Notes under the pieces: generated by a model
Seen by the model: the letters and a program-made list of their open reading frames with translations, nothing else
Database searches by the model: none
What the model was told of the DNA's origin: nothing
Position numbers and translations under genes: made by a program
Shown here: piece by piece, positions 15,033-24,028 of the stretch
Numbering within the stretch: position 1 is the first letter of the stretch
Layout: the number at the start of each line of letters is the position of its first letter
NCBI GenBank assembly: GCA_002726245.1
Contig: PBSM01000267.1
Span: 1 to 32,317, forward strand
Direction: 5' to 3'
DNA from: Planctomycetaceae bacterium
GTDB taxonomy: Bacteria > Planctomycetota > Planctomycetia > Pirellulales > Pirellulaceae
DNA: 32,317 nucleotides

Positions 15033-15975
15033 GCGCACGCTCGCGGTTGTGATGCCCAATTACAACCATGCCAAGTATTTGCCGGAAGCGATCGAGTCGG
15101 TTTTGAGCCAAACTCGTCTGCCTGATGAGTTCTTGATCCTCGACGACGCTTCGACCGATGAAAGTGTAGACATTATCCAATCCTATGCGCGGAACCACTC
15201 CTTCATTCGTCTTGTGGAGCATGATCAGAATCTGGGAGTGCATGCGGCGCACCGGCATCTCTTCGAACTCGCCCAAGCCGACTACATCAACGCGATGGCT
15301 GCCGATGACACGCGCTACCCGGATTGTTATAAGCGGACCATGGAGATGGCCGACGCCTTCCCCGAAGCTGGTCTGATTTTCGGACAGATGGTGATGACCA
15401 CAGAAGCCGGAGAGGAATTATCGACATGGGGGGCGAGTGCCTGGTCGGAGCCGATTTATGCGGATCCTGATCGGTATCGCCGGGAGTATCTGGAGCGCGA
15501 GGCACCGTCGCAGTCGCTGTCGCCCTCAACCATCTACAGACGAGACCGGTTCAAAGAAGTTGGCTGGTACTGTGAGCCGCTTGCCTCTTGGGGAGACACC
15601 TTCGCAATCCATGCGATCGGCTTGAGATACGGCGCATGTTACGTACCCGAACCGTTTGCACGTTGGAGGGTCATCCCGGAGGGATACAGCCAGGCTCGGA
15701 TCGCGGATCCACGCACAACGTTGGACATGATCAATCGGGCCGTCTATCTCATGCGTTCACCCGAGTTTCGCGAGTACTTTCCCCCAGACTATGTCAGGCA
15801 GTGGCGTCGGCGTTTTGTGTGGCGCACGATTAAAGAGTATTGGCGGTGTGATCACACCGCCGAGTTTCCCCCCGGCTCCCCAATTTGGATACGGTATCGC
15901 CACCGAATTCCAAGGACACTGCAAGCCTTGTTGTTGTTCTGCCATCGCACCGATCTCGCGCCTGTCAAGTCGTAG
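15025..15975 (+). CDS. Family 2 glycosyltransferase
   Basis: A 316-residue GT-A fold transferase. The N-terminus VVMPNYNHAKYLPEAIESVL and LDDASTDES are the GT2 nucleotide-binding blocks, and NAMAADDTRYPD holds the metal-binding Asp pair (DxD equivalent). No membrane helix is evident, so it acts at the cytoplasmic face, adding a sugar to a lipid-linked glycan. ATG 15025 is chosen because it overlaps the upstream stop (GATGACTAG) and has GAGG ahead; an in-frame ATG at 14986 is possible. It precedes the flippase by 7 bases. Confidence 0.92.
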   Translation: MTRRTLAVVMPNYNHAKYLPEAIESVLSQTRLPDEFLILDDASTDESVDIIQSYARNHSFIRLVEHDQNLGVHAAHRHLFELAQADYINAMAADDTRYPDCYKRTMEMADAFPEAGLIFGQMVMTTEAGEELSTWGASAWSEPIYADPDRYRREYLEREAPSQSLSPSTIYRRDRFKEVGWYCEPLASWGDTFAIHAIGLRYGACYVPEPFARWRVIPEGYSQARIADPRTTLDMINRAVYLMRSPEFREYFPPDYVRQWRRRFVWRTIKEYWRCDHTAEFPPGSPIWIRYRHRIPRTLQALLLFCHRTDLAPVKS

Positions 15976-15982
15976 TAATCCA

Positions 15983-17320
15983 ATGCATGATCGGATCCGT
16001 CGCTTATCGAGGCTGTTGGGGATCGACCGCGCCGTGTTCTACACGGTGGCGCTGCGGGCTTGGCAGTTCACCGCAGGACCAGTCACTGCGCTGCTAATCG
16101 CGGGCTTCTTTCATCCCGACATCCAGGGCTACTACTACCTATTTGCCAGTTTGTTGGCCGCACAATCGTTCCTGGAACTTGGATTTCATGTTGTTATCTT
16201 GAATGCCGCCAGTCACGAATGGGCCAAGCTAGATCTAGACCCGCAGAGTCAGATTACTGGAGATGCCGATGCACACTCGCGTTTGATCAGCCTCGGCCGA
16301 CTAGTCTTTCTGTGGTACGCCATCGTGGCGTTGCTATTTGTGATTGGCGTTGGGTTGGGCGGATACAGCTTCTTGGTCGCCAAATCCGTCGAAGGAGTCG
16401 ATTGGACGACACCGTGGATTGCGCTCGTCTGCCTCACAGCCTTGTCGCTCTGGTCGTTACCGTTTCACGCGCTGCTGGAAGGCTGCAATCAGGTTGCCAC
16501 CATCAATCGCTTTCGCTTGTGGCAAGCGATCACTGGTAATCTTGTAGTGTGGCTTTGTGTTCCTCTCGGAGCCGGGCTATGGACCACCGTGGCCGTTGCG
16601 ATCGTGAAAGTGGTATGGGAAGCATATCTGCTGCTGATTGCTTACCGACCCTTCTTCAAGCCGTTTCTTCGACCGCCGACTGGACCTCACATCGAGTGGC
16701 GCAACGACCTTTGGCCGCTTCAGTGGCGATTAGCCGTGCAAGGTGCATTCAGTTACTTTGCTTTCTGGCTATTTACTCCCATGATGAGCGTCCATGGCCT
16801 TGCCGTTGCCGGTCAGATGGGGATGACCTGGACGGTACTCACCGCGATTCAGGCAGCCGGACTCGCCTGGGTGCAGACGAGAGCACCGCGCTTTGGGATG
16901 TTGATCGCCGAAGGTCGGTATGAGGAATTGGACCAGCTCTTCCGACGGCTGACGATCCTATCTCTGGCGATCGTCACAACCGTGGCCGCCGCTTTCTGGG
17001 GCGTCGTCTACGGACTTCACGCGCTGCCACATCCACTTGCCGAGCGAGTGTTGGCACCGGATGCACTTGCCGTCTTTACGTTGGCGATCATCTTGTATCA
17101 CGTTCCGCACTGCCAAGCTTTCTACATTCGAGCTCATAAACGTGAGATGTTATTGTTCGCTGGCGTAGCATCAAGCATCATGATCGGTCTATCGGTCTGG
17201 TGGCTGGGTGGCCGATTCGGGCCGATAGGAGCCGGTGCCGGTTACCTCGCGGTGATCGGCCTGTTCGTATTACCTTACCAAACGTTGATCTGGCGACGTT
17301 GCCGGGCCGAACGTTCGTAG
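15983..17320 (+). CDS. Polysaccharide flippase-like integral membrane protein (Wzx/MVF-like)
   Basis: A 445-residue polytopic membrane protein with about 10-12 hydrophobic segments, among them VTALLIAGFF, WYAIVALLFVIGVGLGGYSFL, SYFAFWLFTPMMSVHGLAVAGQMG and YLAVIGLFVLPYQT. The size and the distribution of helices match Wzx-type lipid-linked oligosaccharide flippases of the MOP superfamily. These are poorly conserved in sequence, so the call relies on topology and context. The adjacent glycosyltransferase and sugar genes support export of the repeat unit. ATG 15983 follows the glycosyltransferase stop by 7 bases. It is convergent with the methyltransferase at 17351. Confidence 0.82.
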   Translation: MHDRIRRLSRLLGIDRAVFYTVALRAWQFTAGPVTALLIAGFFHPDIQGYYYLFASLLAAQSFLELGFHVVILNAASHEWAKLDLDPQSQITGDADAHSRLISLGRLVFLWYAIVALLFVIGVGLGGYSFLVAKSVEGVDWTTPWIALVCLTALSLWSLPFHALLEGCNQVATINRFRLWQAITGNLVVWLCVPLGAGLWTTVAVAIVKVVWEAYLLLIAYRPFFKPFLRPPTGPHIEWRNDLWPLQWRLAVQGAFSYFAFWLFTPMMSVHGLAVAGQMGMTWTVLTAIQAAGLAWVQTRAPRFGMLIAEGRYEELDQLFRRLTILSLAIVTTVAAAFWGVVYGLHALPHPLAERVLAPDALAVFTLAIILYHVPHCQAFYIRAHKREMLLFAGVASSIMIGLSVWWLGGRFGPIGAGAGYLAVIGLFVLPYQTLIWRRCRAERS

Positions 17321-17350
17321 CTGATAGCCGGCGGCTATCGCTCGATAATA

Positions 17351-18031
17351 TCAGCGGCGCGTGCAGCAGAGGGCGAACAGGTAGTGAGCCATCGCGTAGA
17401 AACCCGTATGTACGACTTCGTCGTTCATCGAAAAAATGAAGACGTGACGGAAGTAAGGGTTGAGCAGATTCTTGAGTGTCGCGTCCGTTTTGCAGTTAAC
17501 GTGCCCCGCCTTACTGGCGGGTGAAGCGTGTCGCTGCGATTCCAACGACGGCGTGCCGAGAATCAAGATTCCATGCTCGTTAAGCGAAGCGACCATGTTG
17601 CTGACAAACCGGGTCTCCTGTTCCACCGGAATGTGTTCGATCACGTCAAGCGAGTAAGCCCCATCAAATCCATCGGAGACCGGGCCATCGAGCATGTCGT
17701 GTTCGAAGCACTCGAAAGTCCACTCCGAGTCCATCCGGTCCCTCACATCCGCAACAAACACCGGATCGAAATCGATCGCTGTTACGGCCCCCACTTCTTG
17801 CTGCACGATCCGTGTGCCCATCGCATCCGCACAGCCAACTTCAAGGACGCTGCCCAAACCGCTGAACATTTTGGAAACGAACTTGTATCGAGCAAGGACG
17901 AACCCCAAGCGTCGCGGGTCAATCTGCCATGTATGGCTGGTCATCAAGCCAAGTTTCGCGAGCCCTTGCCGTTCGGAAAGTTCGAGGCTCTCCTGGTATT
18001 GAGCCTCTCTTGTTCTCTTGTCGGAAGCCAT
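17351..18031 (-). CDS. SAM-dependent class I methyltransferase
   Basis: A 226-residue minus-strand methyltransferase. Motif I is GSVLEVGCADAMG, the acidic residue of motif II is in TAIDFDPVFV, and YSLDVIEHIPVEQE is the motif IV region common to 3-demethylubiquinone-like and LPS-locus methyltransferases. No membrane helix. ATG 18031 is used; a TTG directly before it could also serve. Its neighbours on either side are the flippase (convergent) and the cyclase-like secreted protein (same strand, 51 bases upstream). It is unrelated in detail to the methyltransferase at 11482 beyond the common fold. Confidence 0.87.
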   Translation of the reverse strand: MASDKRTREAQYQESLELSERQGLAKLGLMTSHTWQIDPRRLGFVLARYKFVSKMFSGLGSVLEVGCADAMGTRIVQQEVGAVTAIDFDPVFVADVRDRMDSEWTFECFEHDMLDGPVSDGFDGAYSLDVIEHIPVEQETRFVSNMVASLNEHGILILGTPSLESQRHASPASKAGHVNCKTDATLKNLLNPYFRHVFIFSMNDEVVHTGFYAMAHYLFALCCTRR

Positions 18032-18082
18032 CAAGTGATCAGTCGCTGGACAGGTCGCACTGCGGACGTGAGGCTGAAAAAG

Positions 18083-19729
18083 CTACTCTACCAATTCAGA
18101 ATCAGGTTTGACCGACAAGAGCCAGCCGGTCCAGTCGGCCTGTGCCTTCAGCCAAACAGGCTTTTCGACCCGTTCCGTGCCCACTTCCATGCCGAAACCA
18201 GCCGGCTTGCGGCTGACAAAGCGTAAGGAGTTACGAGCAGCACGAGCAATGCGCTGATCTGGATCGCTAAGCGCAAAGATCAAAAACGGTCCATTTTCGA
18301 GATCGCGAATCGTTCCTAAAGTCTTCGCGGCTGTCAGGCGGGCTTGAAACGAACCGTTAATAATCAGGCGGCGAAGTCGTGCCAATTCTCCGGCCCGCTC
18401 TTTGGGGTCTCGACTTAACACGATCTTGTCTGGTATGTCGGAAACAAACTCACCTTGCGGAGTCTTGGGGTCATCAAGCATTTTCAGAAGTTCCGACGTG
18501 GCCTTGGAAGCATCGGCAGTAACCACCTTGCCGGACTTTGTCACTTTCGCGGTCGACATGTCGGCCTTGAGCCCCTTGCCGCCCGTCAATCTTCCGGATT
18601 CGATGACCAAACGCGTGATCGTCTTCTTGGAACTCCGCAGCAGGAACATCACCGCGAAGCCGGTGTCGATCACTGCTCCATTCCTGCTCTCCCAACTCCC
18701 CTTGGCCGACTGTTTCTTGGTTAAGTAATCTACACCTTGGTTGTACCAGGCTGGTTCCTTCCCCTCGATGCCTTCGGCCAGCTCTCGAAAAGCCCAATAC
18801 CGCTCCAGTCCGTACATGTAATAGTGCTGCTGGTATCCTGCCTTATGGTACTCATCGAAGTTCTCAATTCGGCCATTCCGATTCATCCAGTTGTTGCCAT
18901 CGTTGACGCCGGTTTGCCATATACCCTGATCGACGCTCTTCGCAATCGAACTTTTTGAGTCGGCGCGCACCGGACGGAATGCAGGCGGCAACTGCGTCCG
19001 GAGTCGCATCCTTTTGGGATCGTCGATGAAGCCCAGCAGTTCGCCGCAGACGTACAAGCTTCCGACACCTGACGCACACATGGAGGCCGATGACTGAATC
19101 TTTTGTGGGATGCGCGTAAAACTCCCAGGGTCTTCACCTTTGTACGGGAACACACCGTCGGGTTCTTGGATCCGTAGCAACCAGTTACAAACGCGCTCAA
19201 CCGCTTGCTGCTCGACGTTGATTCCCTGCCGGTGCGCCAACCACATACTGAGCACGGCATACTGCGTTTGTGAAACGTCACCCATTTCTTCGCCAGGATA
19301 ACCCCACGCACCGTACGGCATCTGGCGCTTGTAAACCTCTTTCAACATCGCCTCAATCTCTTGGCGATACGCGTCTGCATCCAACTCGCCGAGGAAGATC
19401 ATCGCGATCCCGAGACTATAGTTGGCATGGCTCTCGTGTTTCATTCCGGCCTTAAGCTCCGAGCGAATTTGCGCAACGGCCTTTTTCACGAGCGGATGAT
19501 CTGGCCTGCCCGTTGCCTTGTAGCAAGCCAACCCACAAATACAGATCGCTCCAAGTTCCTTGTCATGCTGCCCCCCCTTACCGAAGTTGTCCTCCATGAA
19601 CTTGACACCGCGCTGGATCATCGTCTGAACTTTTGGGCTCTCTGGCGTGTAGCCGTGGGCCTGATGCGCGAAGCCAAAGATGGCCATTACCGCAGCTAGC
19701 GTTGCTCGCCAGCGAAGTGCGAACGTCAT
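18083..19729 (-). CDS. Secreted squalene-cyclase/prenyltransferase-like repeat protein
   Basis: A 548-residue protein with a Sec signal peptide (MTFALRWRATLAAVMAIFGF, cleavage near AHG-YTPESP). The mature part has alpha/alpha-toroid repeats of the squalene-cyclase/prenyltransferase superfamily (YGAWGYPG, DGVFPYKGED, KGSWESRNGAVIDTGFAVMFLL). The terpene-cyclase catalytic DxDD motif is not apparent, so cyclase activity is doubtful. The C-terminal 120 residues have a HEAT-like block (ARLTAAKTLGTIRDLENGPF, SDPDQRIARAARNSLRFVS). Planctomycetes encode many such secreted proteins of unknown role, perhaps binding glycans or proteins. The next gene upstream on the same strand is a broken close paralog. 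Confidence 0.82.
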   Translation of the reverse strand: MTFALRWRATLAAVMAIFGFAHQAHGYTPESPKVQTMIQRGVKFMEDNFGKGGQHDKELGAICICGLACYKATGRPDHPLVKKAVAQIRSELKAGMKHESHANYSLGIAMIFLGELDADAYRQEIEAMLKEVYKRQMPYGAWGYPGEEMGDVSQTQYAVLSMWLAHRQGINVEQQAVERVCNWLLRIQEPDGVFPYKGEDPGSFTRIPQKIQSSASMCASGVGSLYVCGELLGFIDDPKRMRLRTQLPPAFRPVRADSKSSIAKSVDQGIWQTGVNDGNNWMNRNGRIENFDEYHKAGYQQHYYMYGLERYWAFRELAEGIEGKEPAWYNQGVDYLTKKQSAKGSWESRNGAVIDTGFAVMFLLRSSKKTITRLVIESGRLTGGKGLKADMSTAKVTKSGKVVTADASKATSELLKMLDDPKTPQGEFVSDIPDKIVLSRDPKERAGELARLRRLIINGSFQARLTAAKTLGTIRDLENGPFLIFALSDPDQRIARAARNSLRFVSRKPAGFGMEVGTERVEKPVWLKAQADWTGWLLSVKPDSELVE

Positions 19730-19833
19730 GATTTTGACCTCTGGTTCCGAATGCCCGATGTCGCCTTAAGTCTATGCCAATCCTAATGTTTGGCAGCGAC
19801 CAGTGTCAAGTAAACGAAAGTGCCGCGATTCGT

Positions 19834-21427
19834 TCACTGAATCAACTCGGCATTCGGTTTCACCGACAGCAGCCAACTCGTCCAATCAGCCTGTGCTTGT
19901 GCCCAAACCGCCTTCTCGGGCGGTTCGTTGCCGCCCTTGAAACCAAATCCCTCCGGCTTTCGGCTGACGAAACGCAGCGAGTCTCGGGCCGCCTTCGCAA
20001 CTCGATAATCTGGATCGCTGAGCGCGAAGATCAGCGCGGGGGCGTTTTCGAGGTCGCGGAATGTTCCGAGTGTCCGAGCCGCCACAAGGCGCAACCAAAA
20101 CGGCCCGTTCATTATCGACCGACGCAGCGCGGACAACATCGAGTCTCGCTGCAGGATGTCCTCTGGCAAGACTAGCTTATCAGGCAGGGTCACACCAAGC
20201 GGCAGACTACTCGGTTTGTCGATCCAATCGATTACGTCGTCGATCGTAGACGAACCGTTTGTGAGCACATTCGGATCTACACCCAGTGTTACTCCATTGA
20301 ACTCGGCGATGATCTTGTTCGAACTTCGCAACAAGAATAGAACCGCGAATGCGGTGTCGATCGATGCACTTTGTTGTGAGCCGGATTTCCAGCTTCCATC
20401 CCGCGCTTGTCTCGCCTGACAATAATCGACGCCCGCGTTGTACCAGCTAGGTTCTTGCTCCCGAGTTGCGGTCGCAAGCTCTCGGAAGGCAGCGTACCGC
20501 TCGAGGCATACATGTAATAGTACTGCTGGTATCTTGCCTTGTGATACTCATCGAAGTTCTCGACTTGAGCATTCCGATTCATCCAGTCATTGCCGTCGTT
20601 AACACCAACTTGCCAGACGCCTTGATCAACGCCCCTCACGATCGACGGATCTGAGTCAGCTCGCTTCGGACGGAAGGCTGGTGGCAAATGCGTGTGCGTT
20701 TTCATCTTCTTGGGATCGATAAAGCCAAGTAACTTACCGCAGACGTACAAGCTCCCAGTGCCCGCCGCACACATCGAGGCGGATGACTGCGTTTGTTGTT
20801 CGATGCGAGTAAAGCTGCCCGGGTCCTGCCCTTATAAGGAAACACTCCGCTACGTTCCTGGACTCGAAGCAACCAATTGCAGACTCGCTCAACCGTCTGC
20901 TGATCAACGTTGATTCCATTCCGGCTGGCCACCCACATCCCCAGACAAGCGAATTGCGTTTGCGAAGTTCCTCCCAACGGATCACCCGGATAAGTCCACG
21001 CTCCACTGGCGTGCTGCCGCTTGTAGACTTCGTCCAGCAGCGCGTTCATTTCTTTTCGGGGCGCGGGATCGAGCGTTCCCAACAGCAGCAACGCGATGCC
21101 AAGACCGTAGTTCTCGTGCGCCCCTTGCTTGAAGCCGTCTCGAACACTCTCTTGAATCCGAGCCAATGCCTTTTGCACGATGGGATGGTTCGCATCTCCT
21201 CTGTGCGAGTAACACGCGAGCGCGCAAATACAAACGCCACCCAACTCATCATCCATCGGGCCTTGGCCGAAGCTCTTTTCGACATAGGCGACGCCCCGTC
21301 CGACCATCGCCTGCACTTCAGGGCTTTCCGGTGTGTATCCCCATGTTGGAGATGCGACCCCCGACAACAAACAACAACAGATCGCGGCGAGTGGCCGCGC
21401 ACATCTCAATCCCGTTGCACGCTTCAT
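19834..21427 (-). pseudogene. Paralogous squalene-cyclase-like secreted protein with two one-base frameshifts
   Basis: It aligns along its full length with the protein at 18083. It starts at ATG 21427 (AGGAG upstream) with a signal peptide (RPLAAICCCLLSGVASPTWG) followed by YTPESPEVQAM. The frame is lost near 20832, where GGC-AGGACCCGG should read GGC-CAG-GAC-CCG to give GVFPYKGQDPGSF. It is lost again near 20508, where TATGCCTCGAG should read TATGGCCTCGAG to give MYGLERYAAF. From there one frame runs to the stop at 19834 with the shared C-terminal block (LSDPDYRVAKAARDSLRFVS). With both bases restored the protein is about 530 residues with no internal stop. The damage is light, so this may be an intact gene with assembly errors. 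Confidence 0.85.
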
Positions 21428-21617
21428 CACTTAAGCTCCTCTTCTCTCGCGACTTCAGCTTACACTCGTGCTAGTGTTTTCGCCTCACGTGTGTCAATCA
21501 AAACATCGCCACGAATCACCTAGAAAGGGGCGGCAGAGAATTGGCTTTCGAAGGTGCATGAGCTATAAGGGAGTCGCTCGACATTCACCCCACAGTCCCA
21601 CGTCCGAGAGACCACCC

Positions 21618-23921
21618 ATGTTACGCTCGTTTTGTATGTTGCTGATTGCCGTTTCGCTCTTTATTTCTGGCAGCGCCGCTGCCGAGCCCTATCCCGGCAC
21701 GAAGCCACTTGAGGCGGAAGGGGACATCGCATCGCAGATGATTGACAGCATCGATCGATTCCTGCTGCGAGAGATCGATGAGTCGGTGGCACAGCGAGCC
21801 AAGCATTGGAAACGAGACTACTCATCACCGGAGGCGTACAACGCATCGGTCGAGCCAAATCGCAAACGCCTCGCGCACATCTTGGGGGTCCGCGATGCCC
21901 GCGTTCCCTTCGACGCGCCCGAACTGGCCGGAACGACGAAGCAACCGCCGCTGGTCGGCAAGGGCGAAGGCTTCAGGATCTACGCGGTTCGCTGGCCTGT
22001 GTTCCGCGATGTTCACGGCGAGGGTCTGCTGCTCGTGCCAACGAAAGGCGATCCGATCGCGGATATCGTGGCGATCCCTGATGCCGATCAAACGCCAGAA
22101 CAAATCTGTGGTCTCGCGGAAGGAGTGCCTTTCGACTCGCAGTTCGCGCGCCGCTTGGCCGGGACCGGTTGTCGAGTGCTCGTGCCGACGCTGATCAGTC
22201 GTGCCAAGGAGATGCGAGCCCCGCCCGGTCATACTCGCGGTAACAAGATCACCAGCCGGGAACACGTCTATCGCAGCGCTTTTGAACTTGGTCGGCACAT
22301 GATTGGGTACGAAGTCCAGAAGGTCTTGGCGGGTGTTGATTGGTTCGAGAAGGAAGCCGGCGGTGAAGATCCAAAGATCGGCGTGATTGGCTACGGCGAG
22401 GGTGGTATGTTGGCTTTGTACTCGGCTGCCTTGGACACGCGGATTGATGCATGTTGCGTCAGTGGTTACTTCGGACCACGAGAGAACATGTGGGAACAAC
22501 CACTCGATCGGAACGTATTCGGGCTGCTCACACAGTCCGGCGATGCCGAGGTCGCCAGTCTGATCGCACCGCGGAAGCTCGTGCTCGAGACACGCAGTCA
22601 TCCAACGCTCACACTCCTTGGCGAAAGCGGCGCGCCCGCTGAACTACGACCGGTGAAGTCGGATGAATTCGACCGTGAGCTAAAACGCCTGTCTGCCCTG
22701 ACGTCGGACTTTGGCGAATGGGTTTCCGTCGCGGCGGTTGGCCCCGAGAAAGAGACTCCGTTGATGGGCGGTTTCGTGGCGTTGAACGGGCTACTCGGCG
22801 GACTTGGAGCGAAAACCGCGGTGTCGGCGAGCAAACCAGCGCAAGCTGTTTCCAGCAACTCATCACCTGCCCGCCAACAGCGTCAGCTCGACGAACTCGA
22901 TCGCCACAACCAGTACTTGTTGCGCGAGAGTCCATTCGTTCGCAAGGAGTTCATGAAGAAGCTCGATACTTCCTCGATCGAGGCTTACGAAACGTCTGCC
23001 GAGCAGTACCGCGATATCTTCCGCAACGATGTAATCGGCAAGTTCGATCATGACTTGCTACCCTTCAACGCACGCTCGCGTCAGTCGTGGGAGACCGATA
23101 AGTGGACGGGCTATGAAGTGATGCTCGACGTCTTCCCCGACGTGGTTGCTTACGGTGTATTGCTCGTTCCGAAGGATCTGAAGAAGGGCGAGAAGCGGCC
23201 GGTCGTCGTTTGCCAGCATGGCTTGGAAGGTCGTCCGACCGATGTCTTTCTCGGCGATCATCGGGCTTATCACGACTTCGCCGGCAAGCTCGCCGAGCGT
23301 GGCTTTATCACGTTCGCACCGCAGAACATCTACATCTTCCGCGATCGCTTCCGCACGTTGCAACGCAAAGCCAATTCGGTTGGCAAGACACTGTTTTCGA
23401 TCATGGTGCCGCAGCACCAGCAGATCGTGAACTGGTTGAAGACGCAATCGAACGTCGATCCCAATCGCATCGCGTTTTACGGGCTGAGCTATGGCGGCAA
23501 ATCAGCGATGCGCTTGCCCGCGCTCGTCACCGACTATTGTCTCTCGATTTGCTCCGCCGACTTCAATGAATGGGTGTTGAAGAATGCTAGCACTCGCCAC
23601 AACTTCAGCTACATGTGGACGGGCGAATACGAAATCTTTGAGTTTGATCTCGGCAGCACCTTCAACTATGCCGAGATGGCCGCCTTGATTTGCCCGCGTC
23701 CGTTCATGGTCGAACGCGGTCATTTCGACGGCGTCGGAGAGGACGAATGGATCGGCTACGAGTACGCCAAGATCCGTCACTTGTATGCCGCCAAGCTGTT
23801 TATCCCAGACCGCACGGAGATCGAGTGGTTCTACGGCAAGTACAAGGGCGTCCACACGATCAACGGCCAAGGAACCTACGCTTTCCTGCACAAGCATCTG
23901 GATTTGCCAGAGCCAAAGTAG
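21618..23921 (+). CDS. Secreted double alpha/beta-hydrolase (dienelactone hydrolase / acetyl xylan esterase-like)
   Basis: A 767-residue protein with a signal peptide (MLRSFCMLLIAVSLFISGSA, then AAEPYPG). Two hydrolase-like domains follow. In the first (about 40-400) the nucleophile elbow reads GYGEGG, with Glu261 where Ser is expected, so it should be inactive. The second (about 430-767) has an oxyanion region (VVVCQHGLEGRPTD) and an intact elbow GLSYGG with S624. C-terminal acid and His candidates lie in ERGHFDGVGEDEW and KGVHTINGQGTYAF. It probably de-esterifies a polysaccharide outside the cytoplasm. ATG 21618 is chosen because the signal peptide begins there; the frame extends to 21468 without one. 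The 190-base region upstream, shared with the divergent paralog, has a dyad ACACT-N6-AGTGT (21462-21477). Confidence 0.85.
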   Translation: MLRSFCMLLIAVSLFISGSAAAEPYPGTKPLEAEGDIASQMIDSIDRFLLREIDESVAQRAKHWKRDYSSPEAYNASVEPNRKRLAHILGVRDARVPFDAPELAGTTKQPPLVGKGEGFRIYAVRWPVFRDVHGEGLLLVPTKGDPIADIVAIPDADQTPEQICGLAEGVPFDSQFARRLAGTGCRVLVPTLISRAKEMRAPPGHTRGNKITSREHVYRSAFELGRHMIGYEVQKVLAGVDWFEKEAGGEDPKIGVIGYGEGGMLALYSAALDTRIDACCVSGYFGPRENMWEQPLDRNVFGLLTQSGDAEVASLIAPRKLVLETRSHPTLTLLGESGAPAELRPVKSDEFDRELKRLSALTSDFGEWVSVAAVGPEKETPLMGGFVALNGLLGGLGAKTAVSASKPAQAVSSNSSPARQQRQLDELDRHNQYLLRESPFVRKEFMKKLDTSSIEAYETSAEQYRDIFRNDVIGKFDHDLLPFNARSRQSWETDKWTGYEVMLDVFPDVVAYGVLLVPKDLKKGEKRPVVVCQHGLEGRPTDVFLGDHRAYHDFAGKLAERGFITFAPQNIYIFRDRFRTLQRKANSVGKTLFSIMVPQHQQIVNWLKTQSNVDPNRIAFYGLSYGGKSAMRLPALVTDYCLSICSADFNEWVLKNASTRHNFSYMWTGEYEIFEFDLGSTFNYAEMAALICPRPFMVERGHFDGVGEDEWIGYEYAKIRHLYAAKLFIPDRTEIEWFYGKYKGVHTINGQGTYAFLHKHLDLPEPK

Positions 23922-24027
23922 CCATCACGCTCCGCGTGATGTCAGCGGAAATACCCGGGACGTAACTCGTGCAGGCGGTCACCGCCATCGCACACGCTGC
24001 TCTCCTCACGCGGAGCGTGAGGGCTAC
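23918..24027. repeat. Inverted pair of hairpin repeats between convergent genes
   Basis: The left copy (23918-23941) is GTAGCCATCACGCTCCGCGT plus GATG, a hairpin CATCACGC-TCC-GCGTGATG. The right copy (24004-24027), read on the minus strand, is GTAGCCCTCACGCTCCGCGT plus GAGG, a hairpin CTCACGC-GGA-GCGTGAG on the plus strand. The copies differ at two positions, and the two changes restore pairing (A/T against C/G). The left copy contains the hydrolase stop codon. The right copy ends 2 bases before the stop of the convergent VWA gene. They may act as a bidirectional terminator or barrier. Confidence 0.75.
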
Positions 24028-24028
24028 A

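Noticed and set aside
21825..22601. 258-codon minus-strand frame
   Set aside because: Antisense to the double hydrolase, with no start signal or recognisable domain.
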